Assembly: GCF_022374935.2 (NCBI RefSeq)
Contig: NZ_CP092430.2
Location: 186,001 to 250,000 of the forward strand
From: Mycolicibacter virginiensis
GTDB lineage: Bacteria > Actinomycetota > Actinomycetes > Mycobacteriales > Mycobacteriaceae
DNA length: 64,000 nucleotides
Reading direction: 5' to 3'
Part shown: positions 25,612 through 33,830 of the stretch, piece by piece
How the letters are laid out: the number at the start of each line of letters is the position of its first letter
Position numbering within the stretch: the first letter of the stretch is position 1
Made by a program: the position numbers and the translations under genes
Notes under the pieces: model-generated
Told to the model about the DNA's origin: nothing
Databases searched by the model: none
The model's input: only the letters and a program-made list of their open reading frames with translations

Positions 25612-26880
25612 CTACGGCTGGTCGGGAGCCGGATCCGGGGTGCCCCGGTCCGGGGGGCTCGACTCCGGTGGTGTCGCCGGGCGGTCCAACTGGGGACGTT
25701 GCGCCGGGATCTTCTCGGTCTCGGCCTCGGCCCCGGACGGGCGGTCAGCCGTGGGTGCCTTGGGCGCGAAACCGCCGAAGAATCCGCCGTCGGAGCCGTG
25801 CCGGTCGCCACGGCCCAGTGCGGCCTCGGCCGGCAGGCTGAACCAGCCGACCAGGACCCCGCCGATCAAGCAGATCAGCCCCGCCGCGGTGAAGGTGATC
25901 GGCAGGACCCGGGACCACAGTGCCACCCGGTCGCGTTCGTTGCGGGCCGCGTTGACCTGCGCTTCGATGGTGTCCTCGGAGCTGGTGACGGTGTAGTCGG
26001 CCAGTGCGATCTCCGGCTTGAGGGCGTCTCGGGCGTAGTAGTGGTTGGCGTGCAACTTCGACTTGACGATGGTGCCCGAGACGGGGTCGACCCACATGGT
26101 GCGCTGCGCGGCGTAGTAGCGCGTCATCGTGACATCTTCGTCGGGGTCGGCGCCTTCGATGTTCCAGAGCCGGGCGGGGGCGGTGATCTCACCGTCTTCG
26201 TCGTGGCCGTACAGCGACGGGTAGCGCACCGGCTCGGCCAGGGTGCCGTCGCCGTCGTAGCCGACGTTCTGGACGAACCGGTAGGTGGTCAGCCCATTGA
26301 CGTCGTCTTCGCCTTCGTAGTTGGCCTCGTAGGCCTTCTGCGCGATCGGATCGAAGTATTGGTAGGACTGCTTCTTGGTGTCGAAGGGGAACCGGTAGGA
26401 CAGACCTTCGTGCGGCAGGGCGATGTTGGTGGGCGGGCTCTCGTCATCAAAGTTGCGCGGCCGCTGCACCGAGCCACCCGGGTGGGTGTCATCCGAAATC
26501 GCCTCGGCGGTCGTGCGGTTCAGCGTCACGGTGTCGACGATGGCCAACAGCAGCCCGGTGTCCTTCTGCCGGTCCGCGCGCCGTAGCGACGAGCCGACCT
26601 GCAGGGTCACCACGTCGGCGTTGGCGGGCGACTCGACACCGATCTGTTGCTGGGACACCAGCGGCACGTCCTGATCGACGACGGCGTGTTCACTGCCGAG
26701 GGACTCCGGGTCCAGCGCGGCGCCGCTGCCGTTGCCGATCAGCGTGATGTCGATGTCGAGCGGGATCTTGGCGATTCTGCCCGCGGTGTAGGTGGACAGC
26801 AGCAGTGCCGCGACCATCAGGGCGGCGCCGAGGCCCATGACTGCGCATGCCGCGATACGCATCATGATTGCTCGGTTCAC
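25612..26880 (-). CDS. DUF3068 (PorA-family-like) membrane protein, Rv0227c type
   Basis: 422 residues (Rv0227c has about the same length). One transmembrane helix lies near residues 5-30 and another near 335-360; between them is a ~300-residue extracytoplasmic domain with repeated short Tyr/Asp motifs (PFDTKKQSYQYFDPIAQKA). A Pro/Ser/Glu-rich cytoplasmic tail follows. The GTG at 26880 has AAAGGAGG ten bases upstream. The gene is upstream of, and nearly abuts, the Rv0226c-type gene, and diverges from the acyltransferase. It is annotated as porin PorA family in some databases, but pore formation is not evident from sequence. Confidence 0.75.
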   Translation of the reverse strand: MNRAIMMRIAACAVMGLGAALMVAALLLSTYTAGRIAKIPLDIDITLIGNGSGAALDPESLGSEHAVVDQDVPLVSQQQIGVESPANADVVTLQVGSSLRRADRQKDTGLLLAIVDTVTLNRTTAEAISDDTHPGGSVQRPRNFDDESPPTNIALPHEGLSYRFPFDTKKQSYQYFDPIAQKAYEANYEGEDDVNGLTTYRFVQNVGYDGDGTLAEPVRYPSLYGHDEDGEITAPARLWNIEGADPDEDVTMTRYYAAQRTMWVDPVSGTIVKSKLHANHYYARDALKPEIALADYTVTSSEDTIEAQVNAARNERDRVALWSRVLPITFTAAGLICLIGGVLVGWFSLPAEAALGRGDRHGSDGGFFGGFAPKAPTADRPSGAEAETEKIPAQRPQLDRPATPPESSPPDRGTPDPAPDQP

Positions 26881-26954
26881 GTCGCCGCATCCTCCTTTTG
26901 TCCCCGTACCCAAATTTGTTTGACCCTAACAGCAGCGGCGGCAACAGCTACTGT

Positions 26955-28175
26955 GTGTCCATCGATGCCTCGGTCCCAAATCAGATGAGTCAGCAGGTGG
27001 GTGGCGTACGCAGCTTCCTGCCTGCCGTCGAGGGTATGCGTGCCTGCGCGGCTATTGGGGTGGTTATCACGCACGTCGCGTTCCAGACGGGACACTCGTC
27101 GGGGATCAGCGGCCGGCTGTGGGGTCGTTTCGACATGGCCGTCGCGGTGTTCTTCGCGCTGAGCGGTTTTTTGCTGTGGCGTGGCCATGCGGCGGCCGCG
27201 CGCGGACTGCGTCCGGCACCGCCGACCGGTCATTACCTGCGGTCACGCCTGGTACGGATCATGCCGGCTTACCTGGTGTCGGTGGTGGTGATCCTGGCGC
27301 TGCTGCCCGATGCCGGCGACGCCAGCCTCGTGGTGTGGCTGGCCAATCTCACGATGACGCAGATCTACGTGCCGCTGACGCTGACCCCGGGCCTGACCCA
27401 GATGTGGAGCCTGGCCGTTGAGGTCAGCTTCTACATCGCCTTGCCGTTGCTGGCGCTGGCGGCGCGGTGGTTGCCGGTGCGCGCCCGAATACCGGCGATT
27501 GCCGGCGTGGCGCTGCTCAGCCTGGGGTGGGGTTTCCTGCCCATCCACACGCCCTACGGGGTGAATCCGTTGAACTGGGCGCCGGCCTACGGCTGCTGGT
27601 TCGGGGCGGGCATGCTGCTGGCGGAGTGGGCATACAGCCCGGTCGGGCGGGTGCACCGGCTGGCCCGCCGGCGGCTGCCGATGGCGTTGCTGACCCTGGT
27701 GGCGTTCGGCGTGGCGGCCTCGCCGCTGGCTGGGCCGGAAGGGTTGACCTCGGCGACCGTCGGTCAGTTCATCGTGCGCACCGCGATGGGCGGAGTACTG
27801 GCGTGGGCGCTGCTGGCGCCGCTGGTGCTGGACCGGCCCGACACCCCGCACCGATTCTTGGCCAGTGCGCCGATGGTGACCTTTGGCCGCTGGTCCTACG
27901 GGATCTTCATCTGGCACCTGGCGGCCCTCGACATGGTGTTCCCGGTGATCGGCCGATTCGCGTTCACCGGGGACATGGCGGTGGTGTTGGCGCTGACGCT
28001 GGTGTTCACCGTCGCCATCGCTGCGGTTAGCTATGCCCTGGTGGAGCAGCCGTGTCGCGAGAAGCTACGGGGCTGGGAGAACCGGCATCCGCCGGAGCGC
28101 TCCGATGCTGATCAGGCGGCCTTGCCCGACGGGGTGTACTCGGCGGAGTCGCTGGTGAATTCGGGCGTGCCGTAG
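26955..28175 (+). CDS. Integral membrane acyltransferase (acyltransferase 3 family), Rv0228 type
   Basis: 406 residues with about ten transmembrane helices and the family opening FLPAVEGMRACAAIGVVITHVAFQ, whose His is the conserved catalytic one, then the Arg-containing YLRSRLVRIMPAYLVS. Such proteins O-acylate or succinylate envelope sugars using cytoplasmic acyl-CoA. The GTG at 26955 gives a length close to the 407 residues of Rv0228; the ATG at 26985 is also plausible. The last 64 bases overlap the 3' end of the convergent DUF2236 gene, and the tail encoded there (DGVYSAESLVNSGVP) reads as antisense of that gene. Confidence 0.8.
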   Translation: MSIDASVPNQMSQQVGGVRSFLPAVEGMRACAAIGVVITHVAFQTGHSSGISGRLWGRFDMAVAVFFALSGFLLWRGHAAAARGLRPAPPTGHYLRSRLVRIMPAYLVSVVVILALLPDAGDASLVVWLANLTMTQIYVPLTLTPGLTQMWSLAVEVSFYIALPLLALAARWLPVRARIPAIAGVALLSLGWGFLPIHTPYGVNPLNWAPAYGCWFGAGMLLAEWAYSPVGRVHRLARRRLPMALLTLVAFGVAASPLAGPEGLTSATVGQFIVRTAMGGVLAWALLAPLVLDRPDTPHRFLASAPMVTFGRWSYGIFIWHLAALDMVFPVIGRFAFTGDMAVVLALTLVFTVAIAAVSYALVEQPCREKLRGWENRHPPERSDADQAALPDGVYSAESLVNSGVP

Positions 28176-29440
28176 GCGGCCAGCCGTCGCTTGAGCAGTC
28201 GGAGGATGTACGCGTTGGTCAGCCGGCGCAGGCCGGGGGTGCGTACGGCGCGTTGCACCACCAGCAGGCGGCCCGTCACGAACGGAGCCGTGCACGCGAT
28301 CCGCGCGTAGTCGCCCGCGCTGAGCGTGACGCTCATCTTCTTGGCCACGTCGCGTTTGCCGCCGCAGAACGTCTTGACGAAAAAGGCCTTGCTGTAGCTC
28401 TTCTCGACCGCATCGGCGATGCGTTCGCTCAAGGTGTTCTCTTGCCGTAGGTAGGCGGCCATGGTCGAGCGGACCAACTCCCCGCAGGTGGAGTCGTCGA
28501 AATCGTCGCGCAGCAGCGCGGCACGGGCGCTGAACACCCGAATGATCTCAGCGGGCGTGGTCGGCAGCAGCTCCTCGGGCAGGCCGAGGAGTACGCAGCG
28601 GTAGCGGGTGAACTCGACCTGGGCGCGCTCGCTCGGCGTGAATTCGGTGCGTCCTTGGCGGCGGGCGTCCATCGCCAGCACGAAGAGGTTGATCATCCCG
28701 GCCGGCATCTGGTCGATCTGGGGAATCGGTAGCCCGTAGACGTCGATGTCCCACTTCGGGGATCGCTTGAGCGCGTTGAAGCGGACCATCGAGTGCATCA
28801 GTCGCACCATGGCCGCCGCCTCGAACCCCGGGCCGTGCCGGTCCAGGGCGCCGGGCAGCGTGGTGACGGCGAAGAAACTGGTGGTCTCGTTGACTCGACC
28901 GGCGGCACGCTTGCCCGACAGTGCGCCGGTCAGCGCCATCGGCAGCGCGGCATAGGTGTTGAGGAAGGTCGCGATGAACGCTCCGCGGACGACGAACGGT
29001 GCCAACAGCGCCATCGGGAGCCGGGAGTGCTCTGCGCCCTTGTGAACCAGGTCCATGTCCAGCCAGTCCGGGGTGGACTCCATGTCGGCGATGAACGCGG
29101 CGAGCTCCGGCGGCGCGTCGGGCACCGCGTCGACACCGTGGCGGCAGGCCTGCTTGAGCATGCCGATCAGAGTGCTGACGCTGTACTGACCCATCAATGC
29201 GGCGTAGGAGTCCGACACCACATCGCCCAGCCAGGTGGCCGTGGTGATCAGTTCGACGGCGGCGTCGTCGGCCAGCAATTTGGCCCGGGTGGCGGGGTTA
29301 CCCGGCAGCGAGGAGACGTCGTCGGGGGAGGCCGCCGTGCGGTAGGGCTGCACGTCGAAGTCCAGATTGCCGTAGAGCTCCGGCAGCAGCTCGGCCTGAC
29401 GGCGGACCCGCTGATGCAGCTCGGGGTAGTGCGTGGGCAT
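28112..29440 (-). CDS. DUF2236 oxygenase-family protein (MpaB/latex-clearing-protein-like), copy 1
   Basis: 442 residues, mostly helical. DUF2236 includes the rubber oxygenase Lcp and the fungal oxygenase MpaB, which bind heme b. His202 in DRHGPGF and His216 in RLMHSMVR are invariant between the two copies here and are candidate ligands or active-site residues. The ATG at 29440 has GGAGG six bases upstream; the longer frame above it belongs to the opposite-strand tetR region. A TetR gene is divergent, with an imperfect palindrome between. Copy 2 at 30190-31518 has exactly the same length and most positions identical by eye, including an unbroken block at residues 182-220. The substrate is unknown. 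Confidence 0.8.
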   Translation of the reverse strand: MPTHYPELHQRVRRQAELLPELYGNLDFDVQPYRTAASPDDVSSLPGNPATRAKLLADDAAVELITTATWLGDVVSDSYAALMGQYSVSTLIGMLKQACRHGVDAVPDAPPELAAFIADMESTPDWLDMDLVHKGAEHSRLPMALLAPFVVRGAFIATFLNTYAALPMALTGALSGKRAAGRVNETTSFFAVTTLPGALDRHGPGFEAAAMVRLMHSMVRFNALKRSPKWDIDVYGLPIPQIDQMPAGMINLFVLAMDARRQGRTEFTPSERAQVEFTRYRCVLLGLPEELLPTTPAEIIRVFSARAALLRDDFDDSTCGELVRSTMAAYLRQENTLSERIADAVEKSYSKAFFVKTFCGGKRDVAKKMSVTLSAGDYARIACTAPFVTGRLLVVQRAVRTPGLRRLTNAYILRLLKRRLAAYGTPEFTSDSAEYTPSGKAA

Positions 29441-29476
29441 CCAAGACCTCCGATAAACGACAGTACTGCTGCACGA

Positions 29477-29502
29477 TGGCACAGTTTCATGTAATTGTGT
29501 CA
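29477..29502. promoter_or_regulatory. Candidate TetR operator, DUF2236 copy 1 / tetR intergenic region
   Basis: An imperfect inverted repeat centred at 29489/29490, with half-sites TGGCACAGTT and AATTGTGTCA, pairs at 10 of 13 positions. It lies between the divergent DUF2236 gene (start 29440) and tetR (start 29583), nearer the oxygenase. It differs in sequence from the operator of the second module. Confidence 0.45.
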
Positions 29503-29582
29503 CGATAACAGGTGGGAAGACCCGCCGGCAGGCTCGACGGCCCACCTCGCCTCGGCCCCAGCTCGCCGCACAGCATGACAGG

Positions 29583-30185
29583 ATGAACGCCATGGCCGGT
29601 CCGGCAGCAGTCAAGGTCGGCGACCCCATGAGCGGCACGGCGGGCGCCATCCTGGAGGCCGCTCGGGTGGAGTTCACCCGGCATGCATTTCGCCGGGCCA
29701 ATATCGATGCCATCGCCCAGCGCGCCGGCGTGAGCCGGCGAACGCTGTACCGGCACTTCCCCACCAAAGAAGCGCTGTTCGAGCAGCTCGTCGAGACCGA
29801 TACCCAGGCCCTGTTCGTCGAGCTCGGCAACGCCGCCCGCGCGCAGGATGCCCGCGGCGCCATCGTGGAATGCTTCACCCTCGCCATGCGCCGCATCACC
29901 GAGAGTCCGCTGGCTACCGCGGTCATCGAAAGCGAGCCGGAGCTGCTCATCGGAGTTAACACCCCCAGCGGTGAGAAGGCCCTGGTGCGTGCAAGCCATC
30001 TGGTCGCCGCAACGCTGCGGCTCTGCGGGGTGACGATGCCCGACGAGGCGGTCCTCACCACCGCGGAGATCTTGGTGCGCCTGGTCGCATCACTGCTCAC
30101 CAACCGGGCCGGAGTGCTGGACATCAATGACACGGTCGCCGTCCGCAACTACGCCCAGACTTACCTCGCCCGGCTGGTCTGGTAG
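29583..30185 (+). CDS. TetR-family regulator of DUF2236 module 1
   Basis: 200 residues. The N-terminal helix-turn-helix is clear: ILEAARVEFTRHAF, then ANIDAIAQRAGVSRRTLYRHFPTKEALFEQL (split here over residues ~23-67). The ligand-binding domain follows and is unlike that of the second module's regulator. A second in-frame ATG at 29592 is possible. By gene order it should repress the divergent DUF2236 gene. The stop is four bases before the stop of the convergent DUF2236 copy 2. Confidence 0.82.
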   Translation: MNAMAGPAAVKVGDPMSGTAGAILEAARVEFTRHAFRRANIDAIAQRAGVSRRTLYRHFPTKEALFEQLVETDTQALFVELGNAARAQDARGAIVECFTLAMRRITESPLATAVIESEPELLIGVNTPSGEKALVRASHLVAATLRLCGVTMPDEAVLTTAEILVRLVASLLTNRAGVLDINDTVAVRNYAQTYLARLVW

Positions 30186-30189
30186 CGCG

Positions 30190-31518
30190 TTACGCCAGCT
30201 GCCCGGCCGGTGTGTAATCGTTTGCATCACTGGTGAATTCGGGCTTGCCGTAGGTCTTGAGTCGACGTTTGACAAGCCGCACCAGGTAGTCGTCGGTGAG
30301 CTGGCGCAGTGCCGGGATTCGGCTGGCGCGCCGCACCACCAGCAGGCGCCCGACGATGAACGGCGCCGTCACGCCGATCCGCAGGTAGTCGGCCAGGCCG
30401 ATTGACACCCCTTTGTCCTTGGCGACGGCGCGGTCACCGTTGCAGAAGGCCTTCGTGAAAGCGGCTTTGCTGTAACTCTTTTCGACGGCGTCGGCGATGC
30501 GTTCCCATCGGGTGTCGACGGGCCGCAGATACGCGGCCATGGTCGAGCGCACCATCTCGCCACAGGTGGCGTCGTCGAAGTCTTCACGCAGCAGTGCCCC
30601 ACGGGTGTGGATGAGGTGGACGATCTCGGTCGGCGTGGTCGGCAGGAGTTCCTCGGGCAGACCGAGTAAAAACGCTCGGTAGCGGGTGAATTCGACGACG
30701 GCGCGCTCGCTGGCGCTGAATTCGGTGCGCCCTTTCCGCAGGGCGGCGGTGGCCAGCAGGTAGAGATTGATCATTCCGGCCGGCATCTGGTCGACCTGGG
30801 GGACGGGGACCCCGTAGACGTCGACGTCCCACTTCTCCGAGCGTTTGAGCGCGTTGTAGCGGACCATCGAGTGCATCAGCCGCACCATGGCGGCCGCTTC
30901 GAAGCCCGGGCCGTGGCGGTCCAGGGCCCCGGGCAGCGTGGTGACGGCGAAGAAGCTGGTGGTCTCGTTGACCCGGCGCGCGGCGCGACGGCCGGACAAC
31001 GCGCCGGTCAGCGCCATCGGCAGTGCGGCGTAGGTGTTGACGAAGGTCGCGATGAAGGCGCCCCGGGTGACGAATGGCGCCACCAATGCCGCCGGGAGGC
31101 GGGCGTGCCGCGCGCCTTCACGCACCAGATCCATGTCCAGCCACGGGGGCGCGGCTTCCATGTCGGCGATGAACGCCACCAGCTCCGGCGGCGCGTCGGG
31201 CACCGCGTCGATGCCCTCGCGGCAAGCCACCTGGAGCATGTCGATCAACGCGGGCACGCTGTACTCGGACATCAGCGCCGCGTAGGGGTCGGCCACCACG
31301 TCGCCAAGCAGGGTTGCCGTACAGATCAGTTCGACGGCTTGCTCGTCGGCCAGGTAGGGAGCGCGGTCGGCGACCCACTCCGGCAGCGCTGAAAGATCGC
31401 CCGGATCGGTGGTGGTGCGGTAGGGCTGTACGTCGAAGTCGATGTCCCCGTAGAGGCCCGGCTGCAGGTCGCGCTGACTGTGAACACGGCGCGCAAGCTC
31501 GGGGTAGTGCGTGGGCAT
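30190..31518 (-). CDS. DUF2236 oxygenase-family protein, copy 2
   Basis: 442 residues, paralogue of the gene at 28112-29440 and of identical length. Both open MPTHYPEL, share LDFDVQPYRT-type (here IDFDVQPYRT) sequence near residue 25, PDAPPEL near 107, and a C-terminus EFTSD...YTP.G. The block 182-220 with the two conserved His residues is the same. The ATG at 31518 has GGAGG five bases upstream. Differences cluster in the first 100 residues and around 255-270 and 345-385, which may reflect substrate choice. Its promoter contains a perfect 23-base palindrome. Confidence 0.8.
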   Translation of the reverse strand: MPTHYPELARRVHSQRDLQPGLYGDIDFDVQPYRTTTDPGDLSALPEWVADRAPYLADEQAVELICTATLLGDVVADPYAALMSEYSVPALIDMLQVACREGIDAVPDAPPELVAFIADMEAAPPWLDMDLVREGARHARLPAALVAPFVTRGAFIATFVNTYAALPMALTGALSGRRAARRVNETTSFFAVTTLPGALDRHGPGFEAAAMVRLMHSMVRYNALKRSEKWDVDVYGVPVPQVDQMPAGMINLYLLATAALRKGRTEFSASERAVVEFTRYRAFLLGLPEELLPTTPTEIVHLIHTRGALLREDFDDATCGEMVRSTMAAYLRPVDTRWERIADAVEKSYSKAAFTKAFCNGDRAVAKDKGVSIGLADYLRIGVTAPFIVGRLLVVRRASRIPALRQLTDDYLVRLVKRRLKTYGKPEFTSDANDYTPAGQLA

Positions 31519-31528
31519 CCGGCCTCCA

Positions 31529-31551
31529 GTAACTAACAAATTGTTAGTTAC
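31529..31551. promoter_or_regulatory. Perfect 23-base palindromic operator for DUF2236 copy 2 / tetR
   Basis: Half-sites GTAACTAACAA and TTGTTAGTTAC are exact reverse complements around a single central base (31540). The site lies 11 bases upstream of the DUF2236 start and 34 bases before the divergent TetR start. Its size, symmetry and place are those of a TetR operator. Confidence 0.75.
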
Positions 31552-31584
31552 AGAAGTAACAGTGTGGTACTTATGCTGTCAACT

Positions 31585-32187
31585 ATGACTTTGGGGCAGT
31601 CACGGCGGCGAATGACGGCCGAGGCCAGGCGTAGCCAGATCCTCGATGTGACCCACGCGATCGTGGATGCCGAGGGCTTTCACGCCGCCACGCCCAACCG
31701 GATAGCCCGCGAGGCCGGGATCAACCGATCGCTGCTCTATCAGCAGTTCGGTGACCCCGCCGGCCTGTTCGTCGCGCTGATCGATCGCGAGGCCGCGCGG
31801 GCGGGCGCCCAGTTCGCCGAGGTCATCGCCGAAGCGGCGGAGCCGGGCGGGAACGGCGATCTGGCCGGCAGATTCGACAGCGTGGTCAAGGCCGCCGACG
31901 CCTGCCCGGCGACCTGGCGGCTGTTCCTGTTCCCGCCGCAGGGCGCGCCGCCGGAACTGCATGAGCGTCTTGCGGAGGCGCAGGAAGTTGTTCGTGCTTA
32001 TCTGGCGGGTGAGCTGCTGCGCAGCTACCCGGACCTGCCCGATCCCGATTACACCGCCCGAATGCTGCACGCAGCCGCACGCGAGCTTCTGCAGTTGCGC
32101 CTCAGTGATCCCGATGCCGCCACCCATGAGCGGTTGCACGCGCTGGTCGGGTCGTTGGCGCTACGGGTTGCTGCGCCGGCGCGGTGA
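31585..32187 (+). CDS. TetR-family regulator of DUF2236 module 2
   Basis: 200 residues from the ATG at 31585. Helix-turn-helix: RRSQILDVTHAIVDAEGF then NRIAREAGINRSLLYQQFGDPAGLF (about residues 15-60). A TATGCT -10-like hexamer at 31572-31577 ends seven bases before this ATG, the spacing expected for a leaderless mycobacterial transcript; an in-frame GTG at 31564 is less likely. The protein has no obvious similarity to the module 1 regulator beyond the DNA-binding domain. It probably represses itself and the divergent oxygenase through the 23-base palindrome. Confidence 0.82.
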   Translation: MTLGQSRRRMTAEARRSQILDVTHAIVDAEGFHAATPNRIAREAGINRSLLYQQFGDPAGLFVALIDREAARAGAQFAEVIAEAAEPGGNGDLAGRFDSVVKAADACPATWRLFLFPPQGAPPELHERLAEAQEVVRAYLAGELLRSYPDLPDPDYTARMLHAAARELLQLRLSDPDAATHERLHALVGSLALRVAAPAR

Positions 32188-32197
32188 AGTCCCGGAC

Positions 32198-33175
32198 TCA
32201 GTAGCCGCCGGAATGCTCGAAGATCTTGCGCGGGTTGTCGACCAGCATGGTGTGCAGCTGCTCCTCGGTGACGCCGCGCTGCCGTAGCGCCGGAATGACG
32301 TCATTGTGGATGTGCAGGTAGTGCCAGTTCGGTGCGGCTACCGAGCTCAGGTCGCCGGGCAGCGCGTCGAAATAGCAGTTGGCGTCGTGGGAGAGCACCA
32401 TCTTGTCGGCGTGGCCGCGCTCGCACATGGCTGCCACCGTGTTCACGCGCTCCTCGAACGGCAGGATCAGGTCGATCCCGAAGCGGTCCATGCCCAGATA
32501 CGATCCGGCCGCGATCAGTTCCTCCAGGTAGCCCAGATCGGTGCTGTCCCCGGAGTGCCCGATCACCACCCGGGACAGGTCGACGCCTTCTTCTTCGAAG
32601 ATGCGCTGCTGCTCCAGGCCGCGGCGAGTGCCGGCGTGGGTGTGCGTGGAGATGGGCGCGCCGGTGCGGCGGTGGGCGTTGGCCACCGCGCGCAGCACCC
32701 GCTCGACGCCGGGAGTCACGCCCGGTTCGTCGGTGGCGCACTTGAGGATTCCCGCCTTGATCCCGGTGTCGGCGATGCCGGACTCGATGTCGCGGACAAA
32801 CATGTCGGCCATGATCTCGGGTCCGTCCAGCATGGTTCCGGGTCCGCGATAGTGGTAGAAGAACGGCACGTCGTTGTAGGTGTAGATACCGGTGGCCACC
32901 ACGATGTTCAGGTCGGTGCCGGCGGCCACGCGGGCGATCCGTGGGATGTAGCGGCCCAGTCCGATCACGGTCAGGTCGACGATGGTGTCGACTCCGGCGG
33001 CCTTCAACGCGCTCAGTCGGGCGATCGCGTCGGCCACCCGGGCGTCCTCGTCGCCCCAGGCGTCCGGATAGTTCTGGGCGATCTCGGTGGTCATGATGAA
33101 CACGTGCTCGTGCATCAGGGTGACGCCGAGGTCAGCGGTGTCGATGGGCCCGCGCGCGGTGTGGCATTGCGACAT
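32198..33175 (-). CDS. php: Phosphotriesterase-like lactonase, Php (Rv0230c type)
   Basis: 325-residue binuclear metal amidohydrolase (TIM barrel). Ligands are visible in order: His22 and His24 in LMHEHVF, a Lys for carboxylation at 145 in GILKCATDE, His178 in ISTHTHAG, His207 in VIGHSGD and Asp264 in LSHDANC. Enzymes of this group (PPH, SsoPox-like) are lactonases, often on acyl-homoserine lactones, with weak phosphotriesterase activity. Size and metal motifs match Rv0230c. It ends 10 bases from the convergent tetR gene. Confidence 0.88.
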   Translation of the reverse strand: MSQCHTARGPIDTADLGVTLMHEHVFIMTTEIAQNYPDAWGDEDARVADAIARLSALKAAGVDTIVDLTVIGLGRYIPRIARVAAGTDLNIVVATGIYTYNDVPFFYHYRGPGTMLDGPEIMADMFVRDIESGIADTGIKAGILKCATDEPGVTPGVERVLRAVANAHRRTGAPISTHTHAGTRRGLEQQRIFEEEGVDLSRVVIGHSGDSTDLGYLEELIAAGSYLGMDRFGIDLILPFEERVNTVAAMCERGHADKMVLSHDANCYFDALPGDLSSVAAPNWHYLHIHNDVIPALRQRGVTEEQLHTMLVDNPRKIFEHSGGY

Positions 33176-33228
33176 GGCTCGATCGTATGGAGATTGGCGC
33201 GGCGGGCGGTTGCCTTCGCCGAGAATGC

Positions 33229-33687
33229 CTAGTGGTGCTCCAGCAGATTGTCGCGGATCCGCGCGTAGGAGTGGGTGAACAGTTCCACCTCGCGCGGACT
33301 GAGCGAGTCGAACAGACCGGCCCGCACCGCGTGCACATGGCCCGGCGCCGCCGCACGCAACTTGTCCATGCCCGACTCGGTGAGTTCGGCGTACTGGCCG
33401 CGCTTGTCTTCTTCACACTTGACCTGGTGGACCCAACCGGCGTCGGTCAGCCGTTTGACCGCTCGGGTGACCCCGCTGCGGGTCGTCACGGTGATGTCGG
33501 CCAACGCATTCATCCGCAGCCGGCGGTCGGGCGCTTCGGACAGCAGCGCCAGGATCTCGAAGTCGGACAGGCTCAGTCCTGAGTCGCTGACCAGTTGTCG
33601 GTCCAGGCTGCGCAGCAGCAGGCGCGTGCTGTCGAGGTAGCCCCGCCACATCTGCTGCTCCTCCTCGGTGAGCCACAGTGTCTCCAT
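33229..33687 (-). CDS. MarR-family transcriptional regulator
   Basis: 152 residues from the ATG at 33687 (METLWLTEEEQQ). The winged helix is visible: LSLSDFEILALLSEAPDRRLRMNAL, then DITVTTRSGVTRAVKRLTDAGWV, with a wing containing DKRGQYAELT. No Cys pair suggests a ligand- rather than thiol-sensing type, though one Cys (KCEED) is present. It is divergent from a three-gene flavin-dependent cassette with palindromic sites in between, so it probably represses that cassette and itself. Confidence 0.82.
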   Translation of the reverse strand: METLWLTEEEQQMWRGYLDSTRLLLRSLDRQLVSDSGLSLSDFEILALLSEAPDRRLRMNALADITVTTRSGVTRAVKRLTDAGWVHQVKCEEDKRGQYAELTESGMDKLRAAAPGHVHAVRAGLFDSLSPREVELFTHSYARIRDNLLEHH

Positions 33688-33774
33688 GAGGCCTAAATAT
33701 AGTTGACCAAACCACAATCGTCCAGGTGAACAGCCGCGTTAAGCGGCCAGATTATGCGGGAATGAACTAGGAAC

Positions 33775-33792
33775 TAGTTGCGTTAGCAACTA
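33775..33792. promoter_or_regulatory. Candidate MarR operator in front of the monooxygenase cassette
   Basis: TAGTTGC-GTTA-GCAACTA is a perfect inverted repeat with seven-base arms. An overlapping AACTAGTT palindrome (33772-33779) and another TAGTTG half-site close to the marR start (33700-33705) suggest more than one regulator dimer binds the 143-base intergenic region. Confidence 0.65.
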
Positions 33793-33830
33793 TCAGCTAG
33801 AGTATGACCAACGCACAAGGAGGGCCTGCC

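Noticed and set aside
29441..30148. N-terminal extension of DUF2236 copy 1
   Set aside because: It is antisense to tetR; copy 2 starts at the same MPTHYPEL sequence and both have GGAGG just upstream.
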